Positions 8,691 through 18,319 of a DNA stretch of 45,290 bases are shown in pieces. Where the stretch lies: positions 1-45,290 of the forward strand of contig JASLXL010000184.1 of NCBI GenBank assembly GCA_030740335.1, in the 5' to 3' direction. A program made the translations under genes and the position numbers. The notes below the pieces were generated by a model, which ran no database searches, was not told the origin of the DNA, and worked only from the letters and a program-made list of their open reading frames with translations. The DNA is from SAR202 cluster bacterium. GTDB lineage: Bacteria > Chloroflexota > Dehalococcoidia > SAR202 > CAJWER01. How positions within the stretch are numbered: the stretch's first letter is position 1; each line of letters starts with the position of its first letter.

Positions 8691-9644
8691 TTGCCAGGGC
8701 AGGATCATGTTCCAGACCTGCGGAAGTTGGGCCTTGACCCGGCGGCGGTTCGACTGCTGCGGTCAACGCGAGGGTATCAGGCGCTCGCTCGCCATCTTGT
8801 GACCGGGGAGGTTGATGTGGCGGACATTCCGGTAGGGACGAGCGGGCATAGCGCCACTGAGGTGGCACGGGCGGCCGCATTGAAGGCTGGCGAGATCTTG
8901 ATGGACAGGCTCCACAAGGTGAAAGAAGTCTCCTTCAAGGGCCGAGGCAACATTGTCACCGACGTGGACATGGAGGTCGAGCGCGAGATCTTTGCCATCC
9001 TCGGGGCCGAGTTCCCGGAGGCCGCGCTATTGGGCGAGGAGTCGGCGCGGGTGCGGGCGGACGAGGGACTGGTGTGGATTGTAGATCCCCTTGACGGGAC
9101 TCGGAACTATGCCTCGGGAATACCGATCTTCTCGACAGTGGTTGGCCTGGCGCTCGACGGCGAGGTTCTTGTGGGGGTCAACTATGATCCTGCGCGTAAA
9201 GACATGTTCGTGGCAGAGAGGGGCGCGGGTGCGTTCCTGAACGGTGAGCGGATCCACGTCTCGGATACCGACGCAATTGAGGACGGCATCCTTGGCATGG
9301 ACATGAGCTACAACAATGAGGGCGCGGCCAACGGACTGGACGTGATACGCGACATCTGGCCGGACATGCAGACAGCACGGATTATCGGCTCCGCCGCGAT
9401 GGGCATATCCTACGCCGCCGCCGGGCTGACTGACCTTTATTTCCATCACCAATTGGAGCCATGGGACCAGGTGGCGGGGCTGCTTCTAGTGGAGGAGGCC
9501 GGGGGAGTCATCACCGATCGTACAGGCAAGCGTGCCGGCCTCTACAGCGACGGACTGGTGGCATCGAACGCAGGGTTGCACATCGAGTTCATGCGGCGCA
9601 CCGACGGAATGGCATGGCGGCGGCCAACCAACGAGTTGGTGTAG
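8691..9644 (+). CDS. Inositol monophosphatase family phosphatase
   Basis: Residues ~55-305 form an IMPase/FBPase-like Mg-dependent phosphatase. Metal-binding motifs are GEES (first Glu), WIVDPLDGTRNYASG (the DPLDGT signature) and LEPWDQVAGLLLVEEAGG (second Asp site). Substrates in the family include inositol-1-phosphate, 3'-phosphoadenosine 5'-phosphate, sugar phosphates and histidinol phosphate; nothing visible selects among them. The first ~55 residues precede the core fold and are unusual. The chosen start is TTG at 8691, since no in-frame ATG precedes the core. An ATG at 8678 overlapping the previous stop is in another frame and closes after 19 codons. It is the last gene of the 5.2-9.6 kb group and converges on htrA with 12 bases between stops. 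Confidence 0.82.
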   Translation: MPGQDHVPDLRKLGLDPAAVRLLRSTRGYQALARHLVTGEVDVADIPVGTSGHSATEVARAAALKAGEILMDRLHKVKEVSFKGRGNIVTDVDMEVEREIFAILGAEFPEAALLGEESARVRADEGLVWIVDPLDGTRNYASGIPIFSTVVGLALDGEVLVGVNYDPARKDMFVAERGAGAFLNGERIHVSDTDAIEDGILGMDMSYNNEGAANGLDVIRDIWPDMQTARIIGSAAMGISYAAAGLTDLYFHHQLEPWDQVAGLLLVEEAGGVITDRTGKRAGLYSDGLVASNAGLHIEFMRRTDGMAWRRPTNELV

Positions 9645-9656
9645 ATCCGCCGAAAA

Positions 9657-10967
9657 TCAGCGTGCGGCCTCCGGCTGCTCGGTCAGTGTTACCTCAATTG
9701 TGAGCCTGCGGAGTTCGCGATAGAAGGTGACTCCGACCGTCTCGCCAGGAAGGTGGGCGATCAGAAATTTCGAGAGATGCCCGGTGTTCACGACGGGCTG
9801 GCCCCCCATTTCGACGATCACGTCTCTACTTTGCAGGCCAGCTTGCTGGGCAGGGTAGCCTCGGGCCACCGAAGTGACCACGATACCCTCCAAGACATCC
9901 TCTGGAAGACGAAGACCAGCCTGGCTGACGACCGCCGGGGTCAGGTCCACGGGCGAAAATCCCATGAAGCCTCGCTCCACGTAGCCCCGGCTCATTATCT
10001 GTTCGGCCACCGCCCTGGCGTCGTCGATATTGATGGCGAAGCCGATGCCCTGGCCGCCTAGAAGGATTGCCGTATTGATGCCGACCACCTCGCCGCGAGT
10101 GTTTACTAGCGGCCCCCCGCTGTTGCCAGGATTGATGGAGGCATCGGTCTGGATCAGGTCGACGATCGTTGTCTGCGGACCGGTGGCTAGCGAACGGCCT
10201 ACCGCGCTCACGACCCCCTTACTCACGGTCGGCCCTCCACGCAGACCCAGGGCGTGGCCGATCGCGATCACATCCTCACCGACGTCCATTTCCGCAGCAA
10301 TGCCAAGTCTGGCCGGGATCAGGCCGGTAGCGACGATCTCGATCACGGCGGTATCGGTCCTCGGGTCTCGTCCGATCAACTCCGCCGAAAAGCGCTGGCC
10401 GTTGCTGAGCGTCACGATTATGTGCTGGGCGTCCTGGATGACGTGGTTGTTAGTGAGGATATGACCCGCTTTATCGAGAATTACACCCGTACCCACGCCA
10501 TCTGGTACCGGCTGATTGAACGTACCCATGCTCGCGTCCGGGGTCGTGGCGATGTGGACCACAGAGGGTCGTAGCAGCTTCACGACGTCGACCGTCGATA
10601 ATGCCTCCGCGGCGGCTGGTTCGAACGCGACATCGGCGCGCGGGATGTTTCCGTTCGCGGCCTTCTCGGGCACGGAGGTCGGGGCCGGCGCTAACAGTGC
10701 GGTAGCAATAGGTGTGGAGGTCGCTTCGACGCTGGCTGTCGGCATTGTTTCGCTGATCGAATCGACAGCTGCGGTCGCCGCCACGGGTGTTTTGCCTGGA
10801 GTCGCTATTTGCTCTGGGGAGATTAACCGTGGTGCCGCCGGCACGGGGGTCTCCGAAGCCGTCGAGGCATTGCCAGGCGAGCCTAATGATAAGCCCTGCG
10901 AACAGGCTGCCAGGATGAAAGCCCCGACGAGCGAGACTGCAAATATCAGGTTTCGTAGACTAGGCAA
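9657..10967 (-). CDS. HtrA/DegP-type serine protease, predicted lipoprotein
   Basis: This is a trypsin-like protease with one PDZ domain. The catalytic triad is visible as His in ILTNNHVIQDAQ, Asp in RDPRTDTAVIEI and Ser in NPGNSGGPLVN; the PDZ follows (LPEDVLEGIVV, GLQSRDVIVEMGG). The open frame extends to 11075, but I place the start at the TTG at 10967. There the protein begins with Arg-Asn, a hydrophobic stretch and the lipobox ILAAC, giving a lipoprotein signal with Cys at residue 22; the longer start buries it behind an Arg-rich segment. A ~100-residue Ala/Pro/Thr-rich linker joins the anchor to the protease. It probably degrades or refolds damaged exported proteins. An inverted repeat at 11083-11099 lies upstream. 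The start choice is inference. Confidence 0.88.
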   Translation of the reverse strand: MPSLRNLIFAVSLVGAFILAACSQGLSLGSPGNASTASETPVPAAPRLISPEQIATPGKTPVAATAAVDSISETMPTASVEATSTPIATALLAPAPTSVPEKAANGNIPRADVAFEPAAAEALSTVDVVKLLRPSVVHIATTPDASMGTFNQPVPDGVGTGVILDKAGHILTNNHVIQDAQHIIVTLSNGQRFSAELIGRDPRTDTAVIEIVATGLIPARLGIAAEMDVGEDVIAIGHALGLRGGPTVSKGVVSAVGRSLATGPQTTIVDLIQTDASINPGNSGGPLVNTRGEVVGINTAILLGGQGIGFAINIDDARAVAEQIMSRGYVERGFMGFSPVDLTPAVVSQAGLRLPEDVLEGIVVTSVARGYPAQQAGLQSRDVIVEMGGQPVVNTGHLSKFLIAHLPGETVGVTFYRELRRLTIEVTLTEQPEAAR

Positions 10968-11082
10968 TGCGGGGCCCCTGGGAGCACGGTCACGCGTGCA
11001 GGCGTTCCTTAGTAGGATCGCCGATTTCGCACGGCGGCGCCCTCCTGCCCTCTGCACACATGATGCAGGGGGCACAGCAAGT

Positions 11083-11099
11083 GTTTCACACAGTGAAAC
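11083..11099. promoter_or_regulatory. Perfect inverted repeat upstream of htrA
   Basis: GTTTCAC, spacer ACA, GTGAAAC: seven-base arms with a three-base spacer, 116 bases upstream of the proposed htrA start. Size and symmetry fit a dimeric regulator site (TetR or MarR type), but no regulator is identified. It could also form a small hairpin. Confidence 0.35.
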
Positions 11100-11241
11100 G
11101 TATGGGACGATGGAAGAGTTGGTTCAAGGCGCAAAGCACTAGAGCCGATTCGCGGGCGAGGTGCTCCGCGAAATGGTGGAGACTGGTTGGGCGATGGGCT
11201 GTTTGCAACTCGTCTGAGCAGGCTACAGCCGTTGGACAGGA

Positions 11242-11430
11242 CTAGCGGTTGCGGCGTCGGCGCAGTCGCCGAAGGCTGCGAGCCTTGTCTAGCCGCTCCT
11301 GCTCGCCCTTCGAGCGGAAGAAACGCCGATTCCTGAGATCTCTCAGAATACCGGAGCGCTGCATCTGTGTCTGGAACCGCTTCAGAAGCTGTTCCGGATC
11401 CTCGCCATCACGAAGTGTCACGAAAGACAA
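11242..11430 (-). CDS. rpsU: Ribosomal protein bS21
   Basis: This 62-residue basic protein matches bS21: a short N-terminal strand with acidic turn (SFVTLRDGEDPEQLLKRF), the core SGILRDLRNRRFF, then an Arg-rich helix ending RSLRRLRRRRNR. bS21 binds the 30S platform near the 16S 3' end and influences initiation. The start is TTG at 11430, fixed by a strong GAGGAGG (11440-11446) with nine bases of spacing. A perfect TATAAT lies on the minus strand at 11495-11500, giving a leader of roughly 58 bases. The frame is also open upstream into a DHFR-like segment, so automatic gene calling may produce a spurious fused 245-residue protein. Length and composition are normal for the family. Confidence 0.85.
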   Translation of the reverse strand: MSFVTLRDGEDPEQLLKRFQTQMQRSGILRDLRNRRFFRSKGEQERLDKARSLRRLRRRRNR

Positions 11431-11919
11431 GCTACCTACCCTCCTCAAGTTGCGGCGACCGACTACAGAGCCTGCGGTCCACCGACGAAAGCCTATTATA
11501 GCCGTAAAAGCCCGATCGTGCCACCGTTCACGAGGCCCGTACAGTTGTTGTGTCGTAGACGAGCCGGATAGCACCGTTGTCGCACTATACGGAATGATGA
11601 TGCGCATTGGACCCCGATACGGCTCGCTGAAGAGGGAAATCTCTTCGCAGAGGGATTCGGGCATGATCGTGAGGGTGAGCGTCGGATGGTCATCCCACAG
11701 CCACTTTCCCCACGCCAGTAGTTGCTGATAGTTCTTCCGGCCCATCACCAGAGCGCCAATCCGTTCTGCCCATTCACCGAAGTCAAAATCGGCTAGGGGA
11801 TACTTCTCCAAGAAGTCGACGGCGCCGTCGAGCCGCGTGACATAGCCGTCGAAAAAAACCGCCAAGCTGGCGACCTCGCCGGTGTTTCGTTTGATCTCCG
11901 GTTGCGGTTGCTTGTTCAT
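11431..11919 (-). pseudogene. RibD C-terminal/dihydrofolate-reductase-like protein, truncated
   Basis: From ATG 11919 (MNKQPQPE) the translation shows the start of a RibD_C/DHFR-like domain: LAVFFDGYVTRLDGAVDFLE, then IGALVMGRKNYQQLLAWG and DDHPTLTLTIMP. After ~100 residues the similarity fades. The family's middle and C-terminal motifs, including the GGG loop and the final VDEL region, are missing in all three minus-strand frames. The frame then runs without a stop through a TATAAT promoter into rpsU. I read this as a gene whose 3' part was lost, not as a functional DHFR-bS21 fusion. If made, the protein would be a NADPH-binding fold fragment. A truncated but expressed protein cannot be excluded. 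Confidence 0.5.
11495..11524 (-). promoter_or_regulatory. Predicted promoter of rpsU
   Basis: On the minus strand a perfect TATAAT occupies 11500-11495. Seventeen bases upstream is TGGCAC, a poor -35. The transcript would start near 11488, upstream of the ribosome-binding site at 11440-11446. It sits inside the degenerate DHFR-like frame, supporting rpsU as a separate unit. Confidence 0.5.
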
Positions 11920-11971
11920 CGGTAGCCGATATTGGTCATGATGGCCGTGATGAGACCGAATAACCGGCCGG

Positions 11972-11987
11972 TAGCACAACCGTGCTA
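11972..11987. promoter_or_regulatory. Palindrome upstream of uvrA
   Basis: TAGCAC, spacer AACC, GTGCTA: perfect six-base arms, 90 bases before uvrA and 53 bases upstream of the DHFR-like ATG on the other strand. The four-base spacer matches the geometry of Gram-positive SOS boxes (GAACN4GTTC), but the arm sequence differs. A weak -10 candidate (TAGAAT, 12014-12019) lies between it and uvrA. Operator function is a guess. Confidence 0.3.
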
Positions 11988-12076
11988 TTATATCAATGAA
12001 ATGTTCCCGGTGGTAGAATGAACTTCGCCCATTTGGGCTTCCTCAACCCCAGGGAAACCCCTTCGGAGGGTCGCCT

Positions 12077-15013
<2,937 letters not shown>

Positions 15014-15056
15014 GTTCCGGTCCCTTCGCCCCCCTTTGGGGGAGATGGCTAGGATG

Positions 15057-15088
15057 AGAGGGCCGTCTGCCTACTGCGACGGCCCTCT
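15057..15088 (+). terminator. Strong hairpin after uvrA
   Basis: AGAGGGCCGTC (15057-15067) pairs perfectly with GACGGCCCTCT (15078-15088) around a ten-base loop. There is no T run, so it may act as a transcript end-stabiliser or rho-assisted terminator. The rest of the gap to 15164 holds a second smaller CCCCTCCC/GGGAGAGGGG inverted repeat near 15116-15138. Confidence 0.5.
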
Positions 15089-15163
15089 ACGAAGCCGATT
15101 CACCCTCACCTCAATCCCCTCCCATCAAGGGAGAGGGGGTCTGAAAGCAAAGGATGCGACGAA

Positions 15164-16126
15164 ATGAGTACCGCAACCGCAGTTGCTATCGAAGATGTCC
15201 GTGCCGCCGCCGGACGTATCTCGGATGTCGCTGTTCGGACGCCGTTGGTGCGCCTCAACGTCGACGACGGCCCTGCCGAGATCTACCTGAAACTGGAGAA
15301 CCTCCAGCCAAGCGGTGCTTTCAAGCTCAGGGGCGCGGTCAATGCCGTCCGGCTCGCCGACCCAGCGGCCCTGAAGCAGGGCATCTGGACGGCCAGTTCC
15401 GGCAACATGGCGTTGTCCGTGGCATGGGTGGCGCGGCGCTTCGGGCTGGCCTGTACGGCGGTGGTCTCGGACAACTCGCCGGAGGCGAAGCTGAGCGTTA
15501 TCGAGAGCCTGGGTGCGAGCATCATCAAGGTCCCCTGGAAAGAGATTTTACAGATATGCCGCGTCGACGGACGCGACGGCATGCAGGGCCTGTTCCTGCA
15601 TCCCTTCAGCGATGCTGATGTCATGGCCGGCAACGCCACTGTTGGGCTGGAGATAGTGGAGGACCTGCCCGACGTAGACACGGTTCTGGTGCCCTACGGC
15701 GGTGGCGGGTTCGCAGCCAGCGTTGCATCGTCGGTCAAGGCACTGCGACCCCAGGCGAGGGTACTGGCGGCAGAGGTCGAGTCTGGGGCAGCCCTGGCCG
15801 GAGCGATTGCAGCTGGAGGGCCGGTCGAGGTGGAGCAACCGCCGTCATTCGTGAGCGGCATCGGCTCACCCATGGTCTTTGAGCACATGTGGCCCCTGGT
15901 GAGCGAGCTGCTGGACGGCTCGGTCGTTTCGTCCATTGAGGAGACGGCCTCTGCTGTAAAGCTTGTCGCAGAACGAGCACATACCATCGCGGAGGGCGCC
16001 GGAGCGTCGTCGGTGGCCGGTGCGTTGTCAGGCAAAGTTGGGGGTGGCAAGATCGCTTGCGTTGTGTCGGGTGGGAACATCGATCTGTCGAAGTTGGCGA
16101 AAATACTCCAGGGCCAGGTGCCGTAG
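15164..16126 (+). CDS. PLP-dependent threonine/serine dehydratase family enzyme, copy 1
   Basis: This 320-residue fold-type II PLP enzyme has the Schiff-base lysine in SGAFKLRGA, substrate-loop ASSGNMA, and the phosphate-binding glycine loop YGGGGFAA; VVSGGNIDL is near the C-terminus. The family deaminates Thr or Ser to 2-oxo acids (IlvA/TdcB type) and includes 3-hydroxyaspartate ammonia-lyases and EutB. There is no C-terminal ACT regulatory domain, so it is of the catabolic, non-feedback type. The ATG at 15164 has only a weak purine-rich stretch upstream. A close paralogue begins two bases after its stop, forming a tandem pair, probably one operon. Diverged substrate preference or a mixed oligomer is possible. 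The exact substrate cannot be read. Confidence 0.85.
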   Translation: MSTATAVAIEDVRAAAGRISDVAVRTPLVRLNVDDGPAEIYLKLENLQPSGAFKLRGAVNAVRLADPAALKQGIWTASSGNMALSVAWVARRFGLACTAVVSDNSPEAKLSVIESLGASIIKVPWKEILQICRVDGRDGMQGLFLHPFSDADVMAGNATVGLEIVEDLPDVDTVLVPYGGGGFAASVASSVKALRPQARVLAAEVESGAALAGAIAAGGPVEVEQPPSFVSGIGSPMVFEHMWPLVSELLDGSVVSSIEETASAVKLVAERAHTIAEGAGASSVAGALSGKVGGGKIACVVSGGNIDLSKLAKILQGQVP

Positions 16127-16128
16127 CA

Positions 16129-17100
16129 ATGGTAGAGCACGCAATCCCTACTATCGAAGAAGTTCGGGCGGCGCAGGAGCGGATTGCAGGCGAAGTGCTG
16201 CGCACGCCACTGGTTCGCCTCAACGTCGACGACGCTCCCGCTGAGGTCTATCTGAAGCTGGAGAATCTCCAGCCCGTGGGTTCGTTCAAGCTGCGGGGTG
16301 CCACCAGCGCGGTCAGGCTGATCCCGGAGGCGGAGATGGAGCGGGGCGTGTGGACTGTGAGCGCCGGTAACATGGCCCAGGGCCTATCCTGGGCGGCCCG
16401 TCGCCTCGGGGTAAACTGCACCGCCGTGGTCCCTGAAAATGCCCCGGAGGCCAAGCTGGCCAACATCCGGCGTCTGGGGGGCTCCTTCGTCAAGGCGAGC
16501 TTCGAGGAGTTCACCGCGATATGGGGTACCCGAGAAAAAGACGGCGTCGAAGGCCGATTGGTCCACCCCTTCAGCGACCCGGCGGTGCTGGCAGGTAACG
16601 GCACCGTTGCCCTAGAGATACTCGAGGATCTACCCGATGTCGACACCATCGTCGTTGCATGGGGCGGTGGAGGTCTATGCACTGGCATCGCGGCTGCCAT
16701 AAAGGCGGTGAGGCCACAAGTCAAGGTGTATGCCTGCGAGGCGGAGACGTCTTCACCGCTGGCTTCTGCTCTTGAGGCCGGCGGGCCTATACGGGTCGAC
16801 TACTCGCTCAGCTTCGTGGACGGCATAGGCTCGCCCATCGTGCAGCCGGAAATGTACGCCCTTGCGACGCAACTCATCGACGGATCGCTACTAGCCTCTC
16901 TCGAAGAGACGGCATCAGCGGTGAAGATAATGGTCGAGCGTAACCAGGTCATCGCCGAGGGTGCAGGAGCCGTATCGGCTGCGGCGGCGCTGGCTGGCCG
17001 AGCGGGTGGGGGTAAGGTGGCATGCATCGTCTCGGGCGGAAACATAGACCCCGCCAAACTCGTCACTGTATTAGAGGGCGGTGTGCCACCGGCGGGGTAG
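16129..17100 (+). CDS. PLP-dependent threonine/serine dehydratase family enzyme, copy 2
   Basis: This 323-residue paralogue of the preceding gene aligns end to end: RTPLVRLNVDDAPAEVYLKL here against RTPLVRLNVDDGPAEIYLKL there. The PLP lysine lies in VGSFKLRGA, the substrate loop is SAGNMA (ASSGNMA in copy 1), and the glycine loop is WGGGGLCT. The frame is open upstream to 16057, but ATG 16129, two bases after the previous stop, gives an N-terminus that matches copy 1. The changes around the substrate loop and glycine loop suggest altered specificity, not a recent duplicate. It also lacks an ACT domain. The stop is followed by the inverted copy D of the dispersed repeat and a GNAT relic on the other strand. 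Confidence 0.85.
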   Translation: MVEHAIPTIEEVRAAQERIAGEVLRTPLVRLNVDDAPAEVYLKLENLQPVGSFKLRGATSAVRLIPEAEMERGVWTVSAGNMAQGLSWAARRLGVNCTAVVPENAPEAKLANIRRLGGSFVKASFEEFTAIWGTREKDGVEGRLVHPFSDPAVLAGNGTVALEILEDLPDVDTIVVAWGGGGLCTGIAAAIKAVRPQVKVYACEAETSSPLASALEAGGPIRVDYSLSFVDGIGSPIVQPEMYALATQLIDGSLLASLEETASAVKIMVERNQVIAEGAGAVSAAAALAGRAGGGKVACIVSGGNIDPAKLVTVLEGGVPPAG

Positions 17101-17124
17101 CAGACTCTCAGTCAGTCAGGCCCC

Positions 17125-17150
17125 AGCCCCGCCCCCTAAGCGCGCGCAGC
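17125..17150 (-). repeat. Dispersed GC-rich repeat, copy D (inverted)
   Basis: Read on the minus strand: GCTGCGCGCGCTTAGGGGGC followed by GGGGCT, and then GCCTGACTGAC, an extension nearly shared with copy B (CTGCCTGACT). The first 15 bases coincide with the last codons and stop of the GNAT relic, so it either inserted there or derives from coding sequence. Confidence 0.5.
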
Positions 17151-17672
17151 ATCCCATTCGTCGCGGAGTACGCCGTATAGTACACATCGTCGATGCGTTC
17201 CTCCTGCCTCTCGATGTGGCTGTGGAGTATTCCTTCGCAAGTCATGCCCTGCTTTTCCACGATCTTCAGGGACCGTGAGTTACGGGGAGTTACGGGCGCT
17301 TACCCATGCGTAAACCTTAGCCAGCTGTCGCTCTCCAAAACACCAGCCCAAGAGCCTGCGCGTCGCTTCCGGCATGAGACCTTTGTCCCAGTGGGCAGGG
17401 TCTATGCCGTATTTCAGTTCCGCGACTTCATGGTTAATGTTGATATACAGATCGATGACCCCGATGACTCTTTCGCCGAGGACCATCATCCACGCGGGAT
17501 CGGTTTCCCAGGAAACGAGGACACAACCAGCGACAAACTCATCAGCATTTTGGAGGGTGTATGGCTGCGGAACCGAAAGAAACTTGGCTCACTCGGGGCC
17601 AACCGTGTAGCGGGCAATGTCGTCTGTGTCCGTCAACGATAACGGCCTGAGTGGCAGCCGTTCGGTTGACAA
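17136..17672 (-). pseudogene. GNAT (RimJ/RimL-type) acetyltransferase pseudogene
   Basis: The minus strand rebuilds an ordinary RimJ-like N-acetyltransferase interrupted several times. It begins near a TTG at 17672 with STERLPLRPLSLTDTDDIAR, meets an in-frame TGA just after YTVGPE, and continues AKFLSVPQPYTL through WETDPAWMMVLGERVIG. It then gives AELKYGIDPAHWDKGLMPEA and LAKVYAWV. A frameshift near 17285 is followed by SLKIVEKQGMTCEGILH, the conserved EKxGM motif. A second shift at DVYY/YGVLRDEWDAARA restores the family's C-terminus and a TAG at 17136-17138. Acetyl-CoA binding and catalysis would be lost. Substrate of the ancestor is unknown; RimJ-type enzymes modify protein N-termini or small amines. 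Confidence 0.8.
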
Positions 17673-17950
17673 TTCAACCGGGTCGTTCTCAACCTGGAAA
17701 CATGTTCCGGTTGGGCATCAGACACCGTTACGTCCGTCAGGCCCAACCGCCCTTGGGGGCCAAGGAGCTAGCGAGGTGGCGGGCAGCAGCGGGGTTATCC
17801 GCGAAAATCGACATGACACATTCGGTTAATTCGGAGCCACCTTTCAGGGAAAGGCCGACAATTGGCTCTGAAGCAGCACCGGCCTACTCCCCCCTTCTCT
17901 CAACCTTCTCTCAAATCGGCAGTCTCCGACAAGAGCTCCAGATAGGCTCA
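17673..17950. other. Non-coding stretch between GNAT relic and surface-protein promoter
   Basis: Short open frames exist here (for example 17651-17953 on the plus strand), but none has a convincing ribosome-binding site or recognisable protein signature. I see no gene in it. Confidence 0.4.
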
Positions 17951-17957
17951 TAATTGC

Positions 17958-17986
17958 TTGACATTGAAGATATAATGGTTTTAAAT
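17958..17986 (+). promoter_or_regulatory. Predicted promoter of the 2608-residue surface protein
   Basis: A perfect TTGACA at 17958-17963 is followed after 17 bases by TTAAAT (17981-17986). A TATAAT at 17971-17976 is too close to that -35 to pair with it. The local AT-richness stands out from its surroundings. Transcription from here leaves a leader of about 325 bases. Confidence 0.5.
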
Positions 17987-17989
17987 AAC

Positions 17990-18319
17990 GAACGCTTAGG
18001 GGGGTTGGTCATCAAACCCACCTATGGCCGCGCTCTAGAGGCACGCCTCTGCGAAGCGGCGGAGCGTTTTAGAGTCGCGAAATAGCATCTGGGCCGACAG
18101 CTGGTCGGGTGCCCTCTCTCAGCAAGGGGAATAGCTGTAACCGAAACCATAATATCCACATAACATGCGGGACCGCTGCTTCTCCATTGAAATGGCAGCA
18201 GCTCATTAGCGACCGTTGGGGCTACGGTTGCTGATGCGTTTTCGCTTTTCGCCCCTTCCAGCCCGCCTAAACACCGAGGCAACCCTTTTGGTCGGCGAGT
18301 TATCACGCAGGGAGTTGTT
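17990..18319 (+). other. Long untranslated leader with self-complementary segments
   Basis: About 325 bases separate the predicted promoter from the ATG at 18320. The leader contains AGAGGC/GCCTCT as an immediate inverted repeat near 18036-18050 and CTCTA/TAGAG arms enclosing it. I could not match it to a named riboswitch; GEMM and cobalamin signatures were looked for and not found. It ends in an AGGGAG ribosome-binding site (18309-18314). Confidence 0.35.

Noticed and set aside
17651..17953. Plus-strand open frame of 100 codons
   Set aside because: No ribosome-binding site or recognisable motif; it overlaps the GNAT relic antisense.
18001..18300. Known riboswitch (c-di-GMP or cobalamin) in the leader
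   Set aside because: The conserved core strings of those classes were not found by eye.
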